Below the pieces are notes generated by a model. The model was not told the origin of the DNA. It saw nothing but the letters and a program-made list of their open reading frames with translations, and made no database searches. This document shows, one piece after another, positions 18,452 through 26,098 of a DNA stretch of 35,175 bases; the first letter of the stretch is position 1, and the number at the start of each line of letters is the position of its first letter. The stretch is taken from positions 1 to 35,175 of the forward strand of contig JAGOJI010000012.1 of assembly GCA_017995195.1 (NCBI GenBank). The letters are read 5' to 3'. Position numbers and translations under genes: made by a program. The DNA is from Cloacibacterium sp. (GTDB taxonomy: Bacteria; Bacteroidota; Bacteroidia; Flavobacteriales; Weeksellaceae).

Positions 18452-19428
18452 CTATTTCGGTTCGTTGTTTTTCAAATATAAATACCACTTGATAAAATTC
18501 TTTTTTGACGTAACTCTCAATCCCCTGTGAAGAGTAAGTTTTTCCTTTAAATGAGTAAAATATGCTTCTAGCCTATTGGTTGTATGGGGGATTTCTGGAT
18601 ATTCTAAATAAGCAAACATATTGGGGATGGCGTTAATGATAAGAAATGTGGCCAAGTGTAGGTTCTTATGAGCAAACCAGTCTCTTCCCGTTAATTCATT
18701 AACCGATTTTTCGTTGATGAACGCTTTGTTTTCTTCATACCAATGCTCAAATTTGATGAGCCATTCATTGGCTTTTTCCTTTGAGTCTAAATGAGTAATT
18801 TGTTTTGATAGATGCAGCAGTTCCCGACTGACATAGATTTTAGGTCTATCGCTCAAGTAGTTTTTGACCTGTCTCTTGATGTGAACCAGACAACGCTGGA
18901 TAACGGCTTCTGGGTACACTTTTTTAACCGCACTTAGGATCGAGCGGTGTCCGTCGCAAGTGACACTAAAAATATCCACTCCCAACTTTTTTAGATTTTC
19001 TAAATCTTCCTTAATCTCGCGGAGTTTTTCCTTATCGGTATGGCGATAAAGCTGTACATAGCGAATATCGTGGTCGTAATAAAGAATCAAGCAAAGCCCG
19101 TTGGAGAAGTAGGTGCCATCAATGAGAAGATGAACGTTTGATTTGCTTTTTATCTCTACTTTTGGTGCTGATTGTAGATAATCTTTAAATAAGTTTTGTA
19201 AAGCACTTTGGCTCATTCCGCTATCTCTAACCAAGGTTTTGTAAATTTGTCTTTCCATTATCCATTTCCTAAACCAAATAAATTGGTTGCTTTTCTTTAC
19301 TCCCTTGTTCTTAATGGTAAAATTGGCTAAACAATCCGCGCATTGATAACGTTGTTTCCCATTTCTTAAACCTTTTTTGTGAATGTGCTTTAAACCACAA
19401 ACCCAGCACTTTTTTTTGAGTTTTTCAT
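18452..19428 (-). CDS. IS256-superfamily transposase, Zn-ribbon variant; needs a frameshift near its start
   Basis: DDE transposase moving the surrounding IS. The main frame from the internal ATG at 19258 encodes 268 residues with the MULE/IS256 catalytic pattern: D in LLIDGTYF, D in SVTCDGHRS, the QRCLVHIKR C-x2-H motif, and E in NRLEAYF. The same frame stays open upstream to a stop at 19469-19471 and encodes a zinc ribbon (CWVCG...CADC), so the 268-residue form is truncated. That frame has no ATG. The only ATG (19426-19428) is in the neighbouring frame and is joined by an A8 run (plus-strand T at 19410-19417). A -1 slip, or one extra A, gives 325 residues with Zn cysteines 8, 11, 30 and 33. 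Either programmed slippage or a recent one-base deletion would explain this. Confidence 0.8.
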
Positions 19429-19433
19429 AAATT

Positions 19434-19468
19434 AAAAAAAGTATATTGAAACAGGTTTCAATATACTT
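19434..19468 (-). terminator. Inward-facing hairpin at the right end of the IS, before the transposase start
   Basis: AAGTATATTGAAAC (19439-19452) pairs perfectly with GTTTCAATATACTT (19455-19468); on the minus strand the stem is followed by a T-tract (19440-19434) and, 10 nt after the stem, the ATG at 19428. It looks like a terminator that stops transcripts running in from the SDR gene, and may also restrain the transposase's own mRNA. Confidence 0.7.
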
Positions 19469-19469
19469 C

Positions 19470-19502
19470 TAAATTTATTCAGTATTAACGGTGCATATCA
19501 AA
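19470..19502 (-). promoter_or_regulatory. Promoter of the transposase gene
   Basis: On the minus strand TTTG (19502-19499), 21-nt spacer, TAAATTTA (19477-19470), one mismatch from the TAnnTTTG consensus. Transcription would start near 19465, a few bases inside the upstream arm of the hairpin at 19439-19468. Confidence 0.45.
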
Positions 19503-19533
19503 GTATTTTTGCACCATTTTTTACCACATTGTC

Positions 19534-19541
19534 AAATTTTT
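19534..19541. repeat. Target-site duplication, right copy
   Basis: AAATTTTT, identical to 18249-18256, directly outside the right IS end. Confidence 0.85.
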
Positions 19542-19563
19542 GATATTTTTATAGTACTTGAGT

Positions 19564-20445
19564 TTACCCAGATTTTTTTGCTTTAATCATTGCCTCCAAC
19601 ATATCCCACATTTCTTGAGGAATTTGTTCCAACATATTAAATTCTCCGGCTCCTTGTAGCCATTCTCCGCCATCTATTGTCACCACCTCTCCATTGATAT
19701 AAGCCGAGAAATCTGAAACCAAATACGCCGCTAAATTCGCCAATTCTTGGTGCTCTCCTACTCTACGCAACGGAACTTTTTTTCTCATATCAAATTTTTC
19801 TGCCAAGTCTCCCGGCAAGAGTCTCTCCCAAGCTCCTTTTGTAGGGAACGGACCCGGTGCAATAGCATTGAACCTAATGTTATATTTTGCCCATTCTACA
19901 GCCAAACTCCTCGTCATAGCCAAAACTCCTGCTTTTGCACAAGCCGATGGAACTACATAAGCAGAACCCGTCCAAGCATACGTGGTAACAATATTAAGAA
20001 CCGTACCCGGAACTTTATGTTCAATCCAATATTTCCCTACGGAAAGTGTACAGTTTTTGGTTCCTTTTAGAACAATATCAAGAACCGAATCAAAAGCAGA
20101 GTGTGTTAACCTTTCGGTTGGTGAAATAAAATTTCCGGCAGCATTATTCAACAAGATATCTATCTTCCCAAATTCTTTTATTGTAGCTTCTTTCATGGCT
20201 TCTACCTCGTCCCAGTTTCTTACGTCGCAAGCTACACAAAGCACTTTTCCTCCGGTTTCTTCCTCCAATTCTTTCGCTGTTCCTTGTAATTTTTCCAAAT
20301 TTCTGGAGGTAATTACCACTTTTGCACCAAGTTGCAGAAAATATCGGGTCATGGCTTTTCCTAATCCACTTCCGCCACCTGTTACAATGGCTACTTTATC
20401 TTTCAATGCGTTTTCTTGGAGCATTGGCTGTGTGTACATATTCAT
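19564..20445 (-). CDS. SDR family oxidoreductase, 2,4-dienoyl-CoA reductase-like
   Basis: NADP(H)-dependent short-chain dehydrogenase of 293 residues, likely reducing 2,4-dienoyl-CoA or a related enoyl thioester in unsaturated fatty-acid oxidation. The cofactor motif TGGGSGLG is at 22-29, NNAAGNFISPTERL at 100-113, and the C-terminus has INGEVVTIDGGEWL. The active-site block TTYAWTGSAYVVPSACAKAG (154-173) has Y156 and K171, with Ser where classical SDRs have the YxxxK Tyr; this rearrangement and the PSACAKAG wording match mammalian DECR. No other beta-oxidation gene is nearby. It is divergent from the nitroreductase, and its 3' side now faces the IS. Trans-2-enoyl-CoA reductase activity is an alternative. 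Confidence 0.85.
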   Translation of the reverse strand: MNMYTQPMLQENALKDKVAIVTGGGSGLGKAMTRYFLQLGAKVVITSRNLEKLQGTAKELEEETGGKVLCVACDVRNWDEVEAMKEATIKEFGKIDILLNNAAGNFISPTERLTHSAFDSVLDIVLKGTKNCTLSVGKYWIEHKVPGTVLNIVTTYAWTGSAYVVPSACAKAGVLAMTRSLAVEWAKYNIRFNAIAPGPFPTKGAWERLLPGDLAEKFDMRKKVPLRRVGEHQELANLAAYLVSDFSAYINGEVVTIDGGEWLQGAGEFNMLEQIPQEMWDMLEAMIKAKKSG

Positions 20446-20562
20446 GTTAATTCGATTTAAAGATTTAAAATTTCTCTAAAAATAAGCATTTATAAAATTA
20501 TACAAAAAAAATCTATTATGTAAAGACGATTATTGAGCAAAATAATATTGAAAAATATTGAA

Positions 20563-20570
20563 TACTTTTG
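20563..20570 (+). promoter_or_regulatory. -7 box for the nitroreductase gene
   Basis: TACTTTTG, an exact TAnnTTTG match 20 nt before the ATG at 20591; no TTTG at the usual distance upstream. Confidence 0.45.
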
Positions 20571-20590
20571 TATCAAATTTTTTATAAAAC

Positions 20591-21190
20591 ATGAATTTTT
20601 TAGACTTAATGAAACAACGTTATACAACCAAAAAGTATAACCCCAATTATAAAATAGAAGCCGAAAAAATAGATACTTTAAAAGAAATTCTAAGTCTGTC
20701 GCCCTCTTCCATCAACAGCCAGCCTTGGAACTTTGTTTTCATTGACAATGAAGATTTGAAGAAAGAATTGGCAGAATTTTCTCACCACAACAAAGAAAAA
20801 GTACTGAATTGCAGCCATGTAGTAGTTTTTAATGCGATTGATAATATAGATTATCTCGAAAGACATCTTACCGACAATCTTCCGGAATACGCCATCAATT
20901 ATTTCAACAATTTTATTAAGCATCAGCCTGAACACGAAATCAAATCTTGGCTTCAGCATCAGGTTTATATTTCTTTGGGTGTTTTTCTTGCTGCCTGCCC
21001 TTCTTTGGAGGTTGATGCAACACCAATGGAAGGTATTGATTCTGAGAAATATTCCGAAATTCTAAAACTTAAAAATTACAAAACTGTATTTGCCGTTTGC
21101 ATCGGAAAACGCGATAATGAAGATGCAAACCAGCCCAGTATAACTCCGAAAAGAAGAATTGCAAAAGAGAAAAATATCAGCTCTTTATAG
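20591..21190 (+). CDS. NAD(P)H-dependent FMN nitroreductase, NfsB-like
   Basis: A 199-residue flavoprotein of the nitroreductase fold. FMN-binding landmarks are MKQRYTTKKYNP at the N-terminus (Arg and Lys contacting the FMN phosphate and ring), LSPSSINSQPWNFVFI around residues 35-50, and a C-terminal VCIGKRDNED...PKRR region that binds the FMN phosphate. Members reduce quinones, nitroaromatics or other electron acceptors with NAD(P)H; the physiological substrate is unknown. It stands alone, divergent from the SDR gene and convergent with the aminotransferase gene. Confidence 0.88.
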   Translation: MNFLDLMKQRYTTKKYNPNYKIEAEKIDTLKEILSLSPSSINSQPWNFVFIDNEDLKKELAEFSHHNKEKVLNCSHVVVFNAIDNIDYLERHLTDNLPEYAINYFNNFIKHQPEHEIKSWLQHQVYISLGVFLAACPSLEVDATPMEGIDSEKYSEILKLKNYKTVFAVCIGKRDNEDANQPSITPKRRIAKEKNISSL

Positions 21191-21258
21191 AATAGAAATG
21201 CTTTTATTTTTTGCTTAAAGCCATTTTATTTATCAAAGTAAACTGAAGTTTTTTAAAC

Positions 21259-22356
21259 CTAATAATTATTCAAAACCTGAATAATCTTGTCAACTTCTTC
21301 TTCGGTAATCACGGGACTTATAGGCAGACTTAGAACTTCATCATGGATTTTTTCTGTTATAGGAAAGGAGAGATGATTCCATTCCGAGAAAGCAACCTGC
21401 CGATGTGGCGGAACAGGATAATGAATAAGAGTTTCTATATTATTTTCCAACAAATACTCCCGAAGAAGAGTTCTATTTTGCGTTCGGATAACAAAAAGAT
21501 GAAATACATGATTTTCGGTTAAATCCCAATAGGGCAAGCTAATTTTTGGGTTGGTTATTTCGTGAAGATATCTTTTTGCAACCGCTCTTCTGCGATTATT
21601 TTCTCTGTCTAAATGCGGAAGTTTTACATTGAGGATTCCTGCCTGTAGCTCATCTAACCGAGAATTAAAACCTTTGAGCCGATTATAGTATTTTTTTTCG
21701 GAGCCATAGTTTCTTAGTTGAACAATGGTTTTGTACAAATCTTCTTCATGCGTAGTAATCGCTCCCGCATCTCCCAAAGCCCCCAAGTTTTTCCCGGGAT
21801 AGAAACTAAACCCTGCTGCATTTCCTCTGTTTCCGGCTTTTTTACCTTCCGATTCTGCACCATGAGCCTGTGCTGCATCTTCAATTATAAGAAGACGATA
21901 TTTTTCTGCAATAGATTTTACAGCCTCCAGCGGAACTAACTGACCATACAAATGTACCAACAGAATGGCTTTGGTTTTGCTGGAAATTTTTTCTTCAATA
22001 CAACTTGCATCAATATTATAGGTTTGTATTTCAGGTTCTACCAAAACGGGAACCAACCCCGTATGGATAATGGAAAGTATGCTTGCAATATAGGTATTGG
22101 CAGGAACAATAACCTCATCTCCCTCTTTTATTTTCCCCAATGCAATATAGCCTCTCAGGATAAGAAGCAAAGCATCTAAACCACTTGCAACACCTACTGC
22201 ATAGTGAGTTCCACAATATTGGGCAAAATTTTCTTCGAAAATTTTAACTTCATTACCCAAAATATATCTGCCACAACTCATCATACTTTTCAGTTTTTCT
22301 TGAAAAGCATTTTCGTAGGGAGCGTTTATTTTCTTTAAGTCTAAAAAAGGAATCAT
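21259..22356 (-). CDS. DegT/DnrJ/EryC1/StrS family PLP aminotransferase (sugar aminotransferase)
   Basis: PLP enzyme of 365 residues that likely transfers an amino group to a keto-deoxy nucleotide sugar. Family motifs are clear: IPFLDL start, the [10 protein letters not shown] helix at 59-68, [11 protein letters not shown] with the PLP-binding D160, [17 protein letters not shown] with the Schiff-base K189, and [10 protein letters not shown]. The wording is close to the FdtB/QdtB-type enzymes making 3-amino-3,6-dideoxyhexoses. Its ATG overlaps the stop of the upstream acyltransferase-like gene (ATGA at 22356-22353), so the two are translationally coupled; an N-acylated amino sugar is a plausible product. 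No dTDP-sugar genes are within the window. Confidence 0.9.
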   Translation of the reverse strand: MIPFLDLKKINAPYENAFQEKLKSMMSCGRYILGNEVKIFEENFAQYCGTHYAVGVASGLDALLLILRGYIALGKIKEGDEVIVPANTYIASILSIIHTGLVPVLVEPEIQTYNIDASCIEEKISSKTKAILLVHLYGQLVPLEAVKSIAEKYRLLIIEDAAQAHGAESEGKKAGNRGNAAGFSFYPGKNLGALGDAGAITTHEEDLYKTIVQLRNYGSEKKYYNRLKGFNSRLDELQAGILNVKLPHLDRENNRRRAVAKRYLHEITNPKISLPYWDLTENHVFHLFVIRTQNRTLLREYLLENNIETLIHYPVPPHRQVAFSEWNHLSFPITEKIHDEVLSLPISPVITEEEVDKIIQVLNNY

Positions 22357-23333
22357 ACAAAAACATCATTAAGTAAACAGAAATTCTGAGAATCTACTTC
22401 ATAAAAATCTTGAGCTACAGTACTTCCGCCAAAACTTTCTTTCCACAAGATTAAACCCTCGTTGAGTTTTCTGCCATTTTCCTCATTTGAACTTCCTAAA
22501 TCAAAGTATTTTTTCTTTGGAAACACCTCATGAATTAAATGATGAAATAAGTAATCTAAGGCTCCAAAATGCCTATACTCTTTTTTTACAGCAATATATT
22601 GTACATGTGCCAAAGTTTCGGTTTCAAATATAGTGGTTCCACCCAGCAGAACATGGTCTTTGTACACATTGAACTGGCGAATATGTTGAGGAAATTTAGT
22701 TTTCAAAAAATTTATTTCGCCTACAGAATGTATAGGTTCTACACCATATTTTTGCTGAAGAAGAGGAATAAGTGCCTCGTTCCAAAAAGAGGTACAATGG
22801 CTTTCTTCAACGATTTTTAAATCCTGAGCTATAGCTAATTTTATTTTTCTTTTTCTTAATGTATTGAACGAAAAATTGGATCTCAAATCTATTACACACA
22901 AAGAATCTCTTCTTACCAAACGAGCATTGGCTAAGCATAGAGCATAAGAAAATTCGTCTGCGGGCTGAGTATTATAGATATAAGGAACCAATTTTACATT
23001 GAGTTGACGGATTTTGTGCTCACTCAAAAATTTTAATAATTCCTTAAACATTTTAATAATAGAGCTTTGGCTGCATTTCTTGCTATAAATGAGTCCGCCG
23101 TAGCTCAATCCTTGATGCGAGGAAACAACATCTCCATCTTTATGAGCCGGAAAAAGAGCACAAAGTTTTTTGTTTTCATCAAAAATCAAAAGCGAAAAAT
23201 CGTGAAACCTATTGCCATGATACTCCATAAAATCCCTTTGAAACAGGAAAGTAGCATTTTTTGAACACTCTAAGAACTGGTTCCAAATAGTAAAATCTTC
23301 GGGTTGATAGGTTCTAACAAAATATGGACTCAA
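22353..23333 (-). CDS. GNAT/FemAB-like N-acyltransferase
   Basis: A 326-residue soluble protein with a duplicated acyltransferase layout. The N-terminal half ([33 protein letters not shown]) and the C-terminal GNAT half ([70 protein letters not shown]) resemble Acetyltransf_6/FemAB proteins. The [15 protein letters not shown]...K-x-SFG ending is characteristic of that group. Its stop codon overlaps the aminotransferase start, which suggests acylation of the amino group the partner enzyme installs. The acyl donor (acyl-CoA or aminoacyl-tRNA) cannot be told. A -7 box lies 18 nt before the ATG. Confidence 0.78.
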   Translation of the reverse strand: MSPYFVRTYQPEDFTIWNQFLECSKNATFLFQRDFMEYHGNRFHDFSLLIFDENKKLCALFPAHKDGDVVSSHQGLSYGGLIYSKKCSQSSIIKMFKELLKFLSEHKIRQLNVKLVPYIYNTQPADEFSYALCLANARLVRRDSLCVIDLRSNFSFNTLRKRKIKLAIAQDLKIVEESHCTSFWNEALIPLLQQKYGVEPIHSVGEINFLKTKFPQHIRQFNVYKDHVLLGGTTIFETETLAHVQYIAVKKEYRHFGALDYLFHHLIHEVFPKKKYFDLGSSNEENGRKLNEGLILWKESFGGSTVAQDFYEVDSQNFCLLNDVFV

Positions 23334-23351
23334 AATAAATGATGTTTACTA

Positions 23352-23359
23352 CAAAAGTA
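23352..23359 (-). promoter_or_regulatory. -7 box for the acyltransferase-aminotransferase pair
   Basis: TACTTTTG on the minus strand, an exact TAnnTTTG match 18 nt before the ATG at 23333. Confidence 0.4.
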
Positions 23360-23383
23360 GGAATTACAATAAGTAAGAAAAAA

Positions 23384-24394
23384 TTATTTGAAAACAATCT
23401 TTATTACTCTATTTTTACCTGCTAAAATCAGGTTGTTGGCGTCTATCCACTCGCAGGTGTAAAGATTTTTTTCTTCACTGATGATTTTCCATGTTTTTCC
23501 GTAATCCTGCGAAAAACTAATATCTTGGTCGCCTACCGAAATAATATCTTTTCCTTGGGATTGCGGTCGAAATTTTACGCAGGTTTTATATCCCGAATTT
23601 TTCCCACTCGCTTGTATTTGCCAAGTTTTTCCTCCATTTCGGGTCGTGGCTATATTGTGAATATTTTCTTTCTGTCGGGTATAATCTCCACCTACTGCAA
23701 TACCAAATTTTTCGTCATAAAAATCTATAGAATATATCCCTTGCGAAGAATTTCCTTGAATAAAAGGTGTTTCAAAAGCCTTCCATTTCCCTTTATACAA
23801 CCTGAATATTCGTGATTTTTTACCGCCCGAAGCTATCCAAGTTGTTTTTCTCTGAGAAGCAATATTGGTATTGCTTGCTGCGAAAGCAGCTTCTCCTTCA
23901 TGAAACGGAGGAAAATCATTGCACGCCAGTTTCTGCCAACTTGTTCCTGAATCGGCAGTAGTATAGAGATGTCCGCAAGAGCCATGAGGATCGCTAAAAG
24001 CAATGGCACTTTGGTCTTTTCTAAAATGCAAAGCATCATAAAAAGCTGTTTTAAGGGTATCTTTGAAGATAATCTCTGATTGAAATGTTTTTTTATCAAT
24101 TCTAAAAAAATAAGCAGGACTCTCAATATTAATCGTAAAAAAATGTTTTTTATTTTGAGCCAAAGTTCTAAATTGTAATTTTTGGTTACTGAGTCTCCAT
24201 TGTTTCTTGTCTAAAGAATCTTTAATACTCACAAACCCGAATTTGCTATCGGTTCCTGTATACCAAACTTTCCCGTCCCATATCTGTATTGCTCTTATGC
24301 TGATAGGGTCTTTGAGCAATGTCGTTATTTCAATTTTTTGTGCAAAACTGCACCAACCTACAAAGAAGAAAAATAAGAAAATGAGTTTTTTCAT
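23384..24394 (-). CDS. Secreted beta-propeller-like protein (Ycf48/BNR-type repeats)
   Basis: A 336-residue protein with a signal peptide (MKKLIFLFFFFVGWCSFAQ, cleavage near residue 19). The mature part carries repeated Asp-box/BNR-like motifs: DSGTSWQKL, NGGKTWQI and DYGKTWKI, each S/G-x-D/N-x-G-x-T-W, as in sialidase and Ycf48-type propellers. Such proteins are often labelled 'oxidoreductase' in databases, but no dinucleotide or flavin motif is seen here. It is probably periplasmic or surface-exposed with a binding or assembly role. It lies between the permease terminator and the acyltransferase gene, same strand as both. Confidence 0.8.
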   Translation of the reverse strand: MKKLIFLFFFFVGWCSFAQKIEITTLLKDPISIRAIQIWDGKVWYTGTDSKFGFVSIKDSLDKKQWRLSNQKLQFRTLAQNKKHFFTINIESPAYFFRIDKKTFQSEIIFKDTLKTAFYDALHFRKDQSAIAFSDPHGSCGHLYTTADSGTSWQKLACNDFPPFHEGEAAFAASNTNIASQRKTTWIASGGKKSRIFRLYKGKWKAFETPFIQGNSSQGIYSIDFYDEKFGIAVGGDYTRQKENIHNIATTRNGGKTWQIQASGKNSGYKTCVKFRPQSQGKDIISVGDQDISFSQDYGKTWKIISEEKNLYTCEWIDANNLILAGKNRVIKIVFK

Positions 24395-24424
24395 TATCGG
24401 AAAATATTATTCAAGTACATCAAC

Positions 24425-24450
24425 AAAAAACCCGCCGAAGCGAGTTTTTT
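24425..24450 (-). terminator. Intrinsic terminator of the amino-acid permease gene
   Basis: On the minus strand AAAACTCGC-TTCG-GCGGGTTTT with a T-run: nine pairs counting one U-G wobble, closed by a UUCG tetraloop, starting 4 bp after the permease stop. The wobble would be an A-C mismatch in the opposite RNA, so it is directional. Confidence 0.85.
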
Positions 24451-24454
24451 AGAA

Positions 24455-25906
24455 TTATTTTGATTTATTGAGTTTACTGTTTTTAATCCCATAGAGGAAA
24501 TAAATAGCCACGCCCAAGCTCATCCAGATAATCAATCGGAGCCAGCTTTCTCCAGGCAAAGAGGCCATTAAGCCTACACATACAATAATCCCCATAATAG
24601 GTACAAAGGGTACAAACGGAGTTCTAAAAGATCTTTTGGCATCAGGCATTTTCTTTCTCATTACCATAACACCTATACATACCAGTGAAAATGCCAATAG
24701 AGTACCTATAGATACCATATGTCCCAAATCTGCCACAGGAACAAATCCTGCAAAAAGACTTACAAATACCATGAAGAATAAGTTGGTTTTCCAAGGAGTT
24801 CTGAGTTTTGGGTGAATATCTCCAAAAAATTTAGGCAACAACCCATCTCTACTCATAGAATAAAATACCCTACTCTGCCCCATCAACATTACCAAAATTA
24901 CCGATGTATAACCTGCCAAAATAGCGACTATTAAACCTGTTTGTAAGAATGTATAAGGAGTTTGGGCAAATGCAGTAGCTGCCGGTTTAGCATCATTAGC
25001 AAAAACCGAATAGTGCACTAATCCGGTCATTACATAAGAAAACAAAACATAAAGAACTGTACAAATAGCCAACGATCCCAAAATACCTATCGGCATTCCT
25101 TTTTGTGGATTTTTAGCTTCCTGTGCTGCAGTAGAAACCGCATCAAAACCTATAAAAGCAAAGAAAACCGTAGCTGCACCCGCTGCAATACCTCCCCAAC
25201 CAAATTTATTGAAAGCTCCTTGGTTTTCAGGAATAAAAGGTGTGTGGTTTTCAGGATTCATGTAACCCCAACCTAAAACAATAAACAACAGAACTACCGC
25301 TACCTTTAGAATTACCAAAATATTGTTCATTCCGGCTGATTCTTTGGTTCCTCTGATTAGTAATAAGGATAACAACGAAACAATGATGATAGCAGGTAGA
25401 TTGATTATACCTCCTTCTACAACAGTACCATCTCCTAATTTAAGTGTTTCCCAAGGCGAACTGATAAGACTATGTGGTAAATGAATTCCAAATTTATTGA
25501 GTAATTCCAAGAAATATCTCGACCAACTTACTCCCACCGTAGCAGCTCCCAAAGCATATTCCAACACAAGATCCCAACCTATAATCCAAGCCATAAATTC
25601 TCCCATAGTAGCATAGGAATAGGTATAAGCACTACCTGCCACAGGAATCATAGAGGCAAATTCGGCATAGCACAATCCGGCAAAAGCACAGCCTATGGCA
25701 GCCAAAACAAAAGATAAAGTAACAGCGGGACCGGCATGTTCCGCCGCCGCAATTCCCGTAAGCGAAAATAATCCGGCTCCTATAATGGCTCCCACGCCCA
25801 AAGCAACCAAAGCTCCGGAGGACAATGTTCTTTTTAATCCTTTCTCAGATTCGTCTGCCTCTTCAATAAGGGTGGCTAAAGATTTCGTTTTCCAAATGTT
25901 TGACAT
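24455..25906 (-). CDS. APC-superfamily amino-acid permease
   Basis: Inner-membrane transporter of 483 residues with about 12 transmembrane helices. After a cytoplasmic N-terminus (KGLKRTLSSGALVAL), TM1 carries GVGAIIGAGLFSLTG, the unwound Gly-rich substrate site of APC permeases; CYAEFASMIPVAGSAYTY and FFAFIGFDAVSTAAQEAKNP are typical of the cationic amino-acid transporter/YfnA-like branch. Substrate is most likely an amino acid; cationic or branched specificity cannot be decided. It is divergent from pnuC and ends at a UUCG-loop terminator. Confidence 0.92.
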   Translation of the reverse strand: MSNIWKTKSLATLIEEADESEKGLKRTLSSGALVALGVGAIIGAGLFSLTGIAAAEHAGPAVTLSFVLAAIGCAFAGLCYAEFASMIPVAGSAYTYSYATMGEFMAWIIGWDLVLEYALGAATVGVSWSRYFLELLNKFGIHLPHSLISSPWETLKLGDGTVVEGGIINLPAIIIVSLLSLLLIRGTKESAGMNNILVILKVAVVLLFIVLGWGYMNPENHTPFIPENQGAFNKFGWGGIAAGAATVFFAFIGFDAVSTAAQEAKNPQKGMPIGILGSLAICTVLYVLFSYVMTGLVHYSVFANDAKPAATAFAQTPYTFLQTGLIVAILAGYTSVILVMLMGQSRVFYSMSRDGLLPKFFGDIHPKLRTPWKTNLFFMVFVSLFAGFVPVADLGHMVSIGTLLAFSLVCIGVMVMRKKMPDAKRSFRTPFVPFVPIMGIIVCVGLMASLPGESWLRLIIWMSLGVAIYFLYGIKNSKLNKSK

Positions 25907-26085
25907 AAGTTATTTCAGTTATTAATGAATAAATTTGTTATTAGGTTACGAAAATAAAAAAAATAATGAATGATTACTCTATTTTAAACAATTAAATTTA
26001 AAAAATAATGAATGTTTCTGATTAATAACAAGAAAATGTTGATTTTACAAGTGAGTACATAAAGCATTATCGACACAAAATCTCT

Positions 26086-26093
26086 TATCTTTG
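26086..26093 (+). promoter_or_regulatory. -7 box for pnuC; transcript would be leaderless or nearly so
   Basis: TATCTTTG, an exact TAnnTTTG match, ends only 5 nt before the ATG at 26099, so transcription would start at or next to the initiation codon. No vitamin-type riboswitch fits in this space. Confidence 0.5.
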
Positions 26094-26098
26094 AGACC

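Larger units (their letters stand above)
18257..19533 (-). mobile_element. Complete insertion sequence, IS256 superfamily, Zn-binding variant (1277 bp)
   Basis: Both ends are visible. The left end (18257-18279) and the inverted right end (19511-19533) match in 21 of 23 positions and share TGTGGTAAAAAATGGTGC at their inner part; both begin with G. An 8-bp direct repeat AAATTTTT flanks the element, as expected for recent transposition by an IS256-type enzyme. One transposase gene is on the minus strand. A hairpin pointing inward sits near each end. The element lies in the T-rich tail of the dacB terminator and breaks no gene. Family assignment rests on the transposase motifs and duplication length; I could not compare with ISfinder. 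Confidence 0.88.

Noticed and set aside
18452-19258. Transposase as a complete 268-residue protein starting at the ATG at 19258
   Set aside because: The upstream in-frame sequence clearly encodes a zinc ribbon continuous with it, so this ATG is internal; the start must be recovered through the A8 tract or a non-ATG codon.
23384-24394. Database-style label 'oxidoreductase' for the secreted protein
   Set aside because: No nucleotide- or flavin-binding motif; the S-x-D-x-G-x-T-W boxes indicate a propeller-like fold instead.
25907-26098. Thiamine or NAD-related riboswitch upstream of pnuC
   Set aside because: No TPP motif or conserved junction sequences, and the -7 box is too near the ATG to leave a leader.
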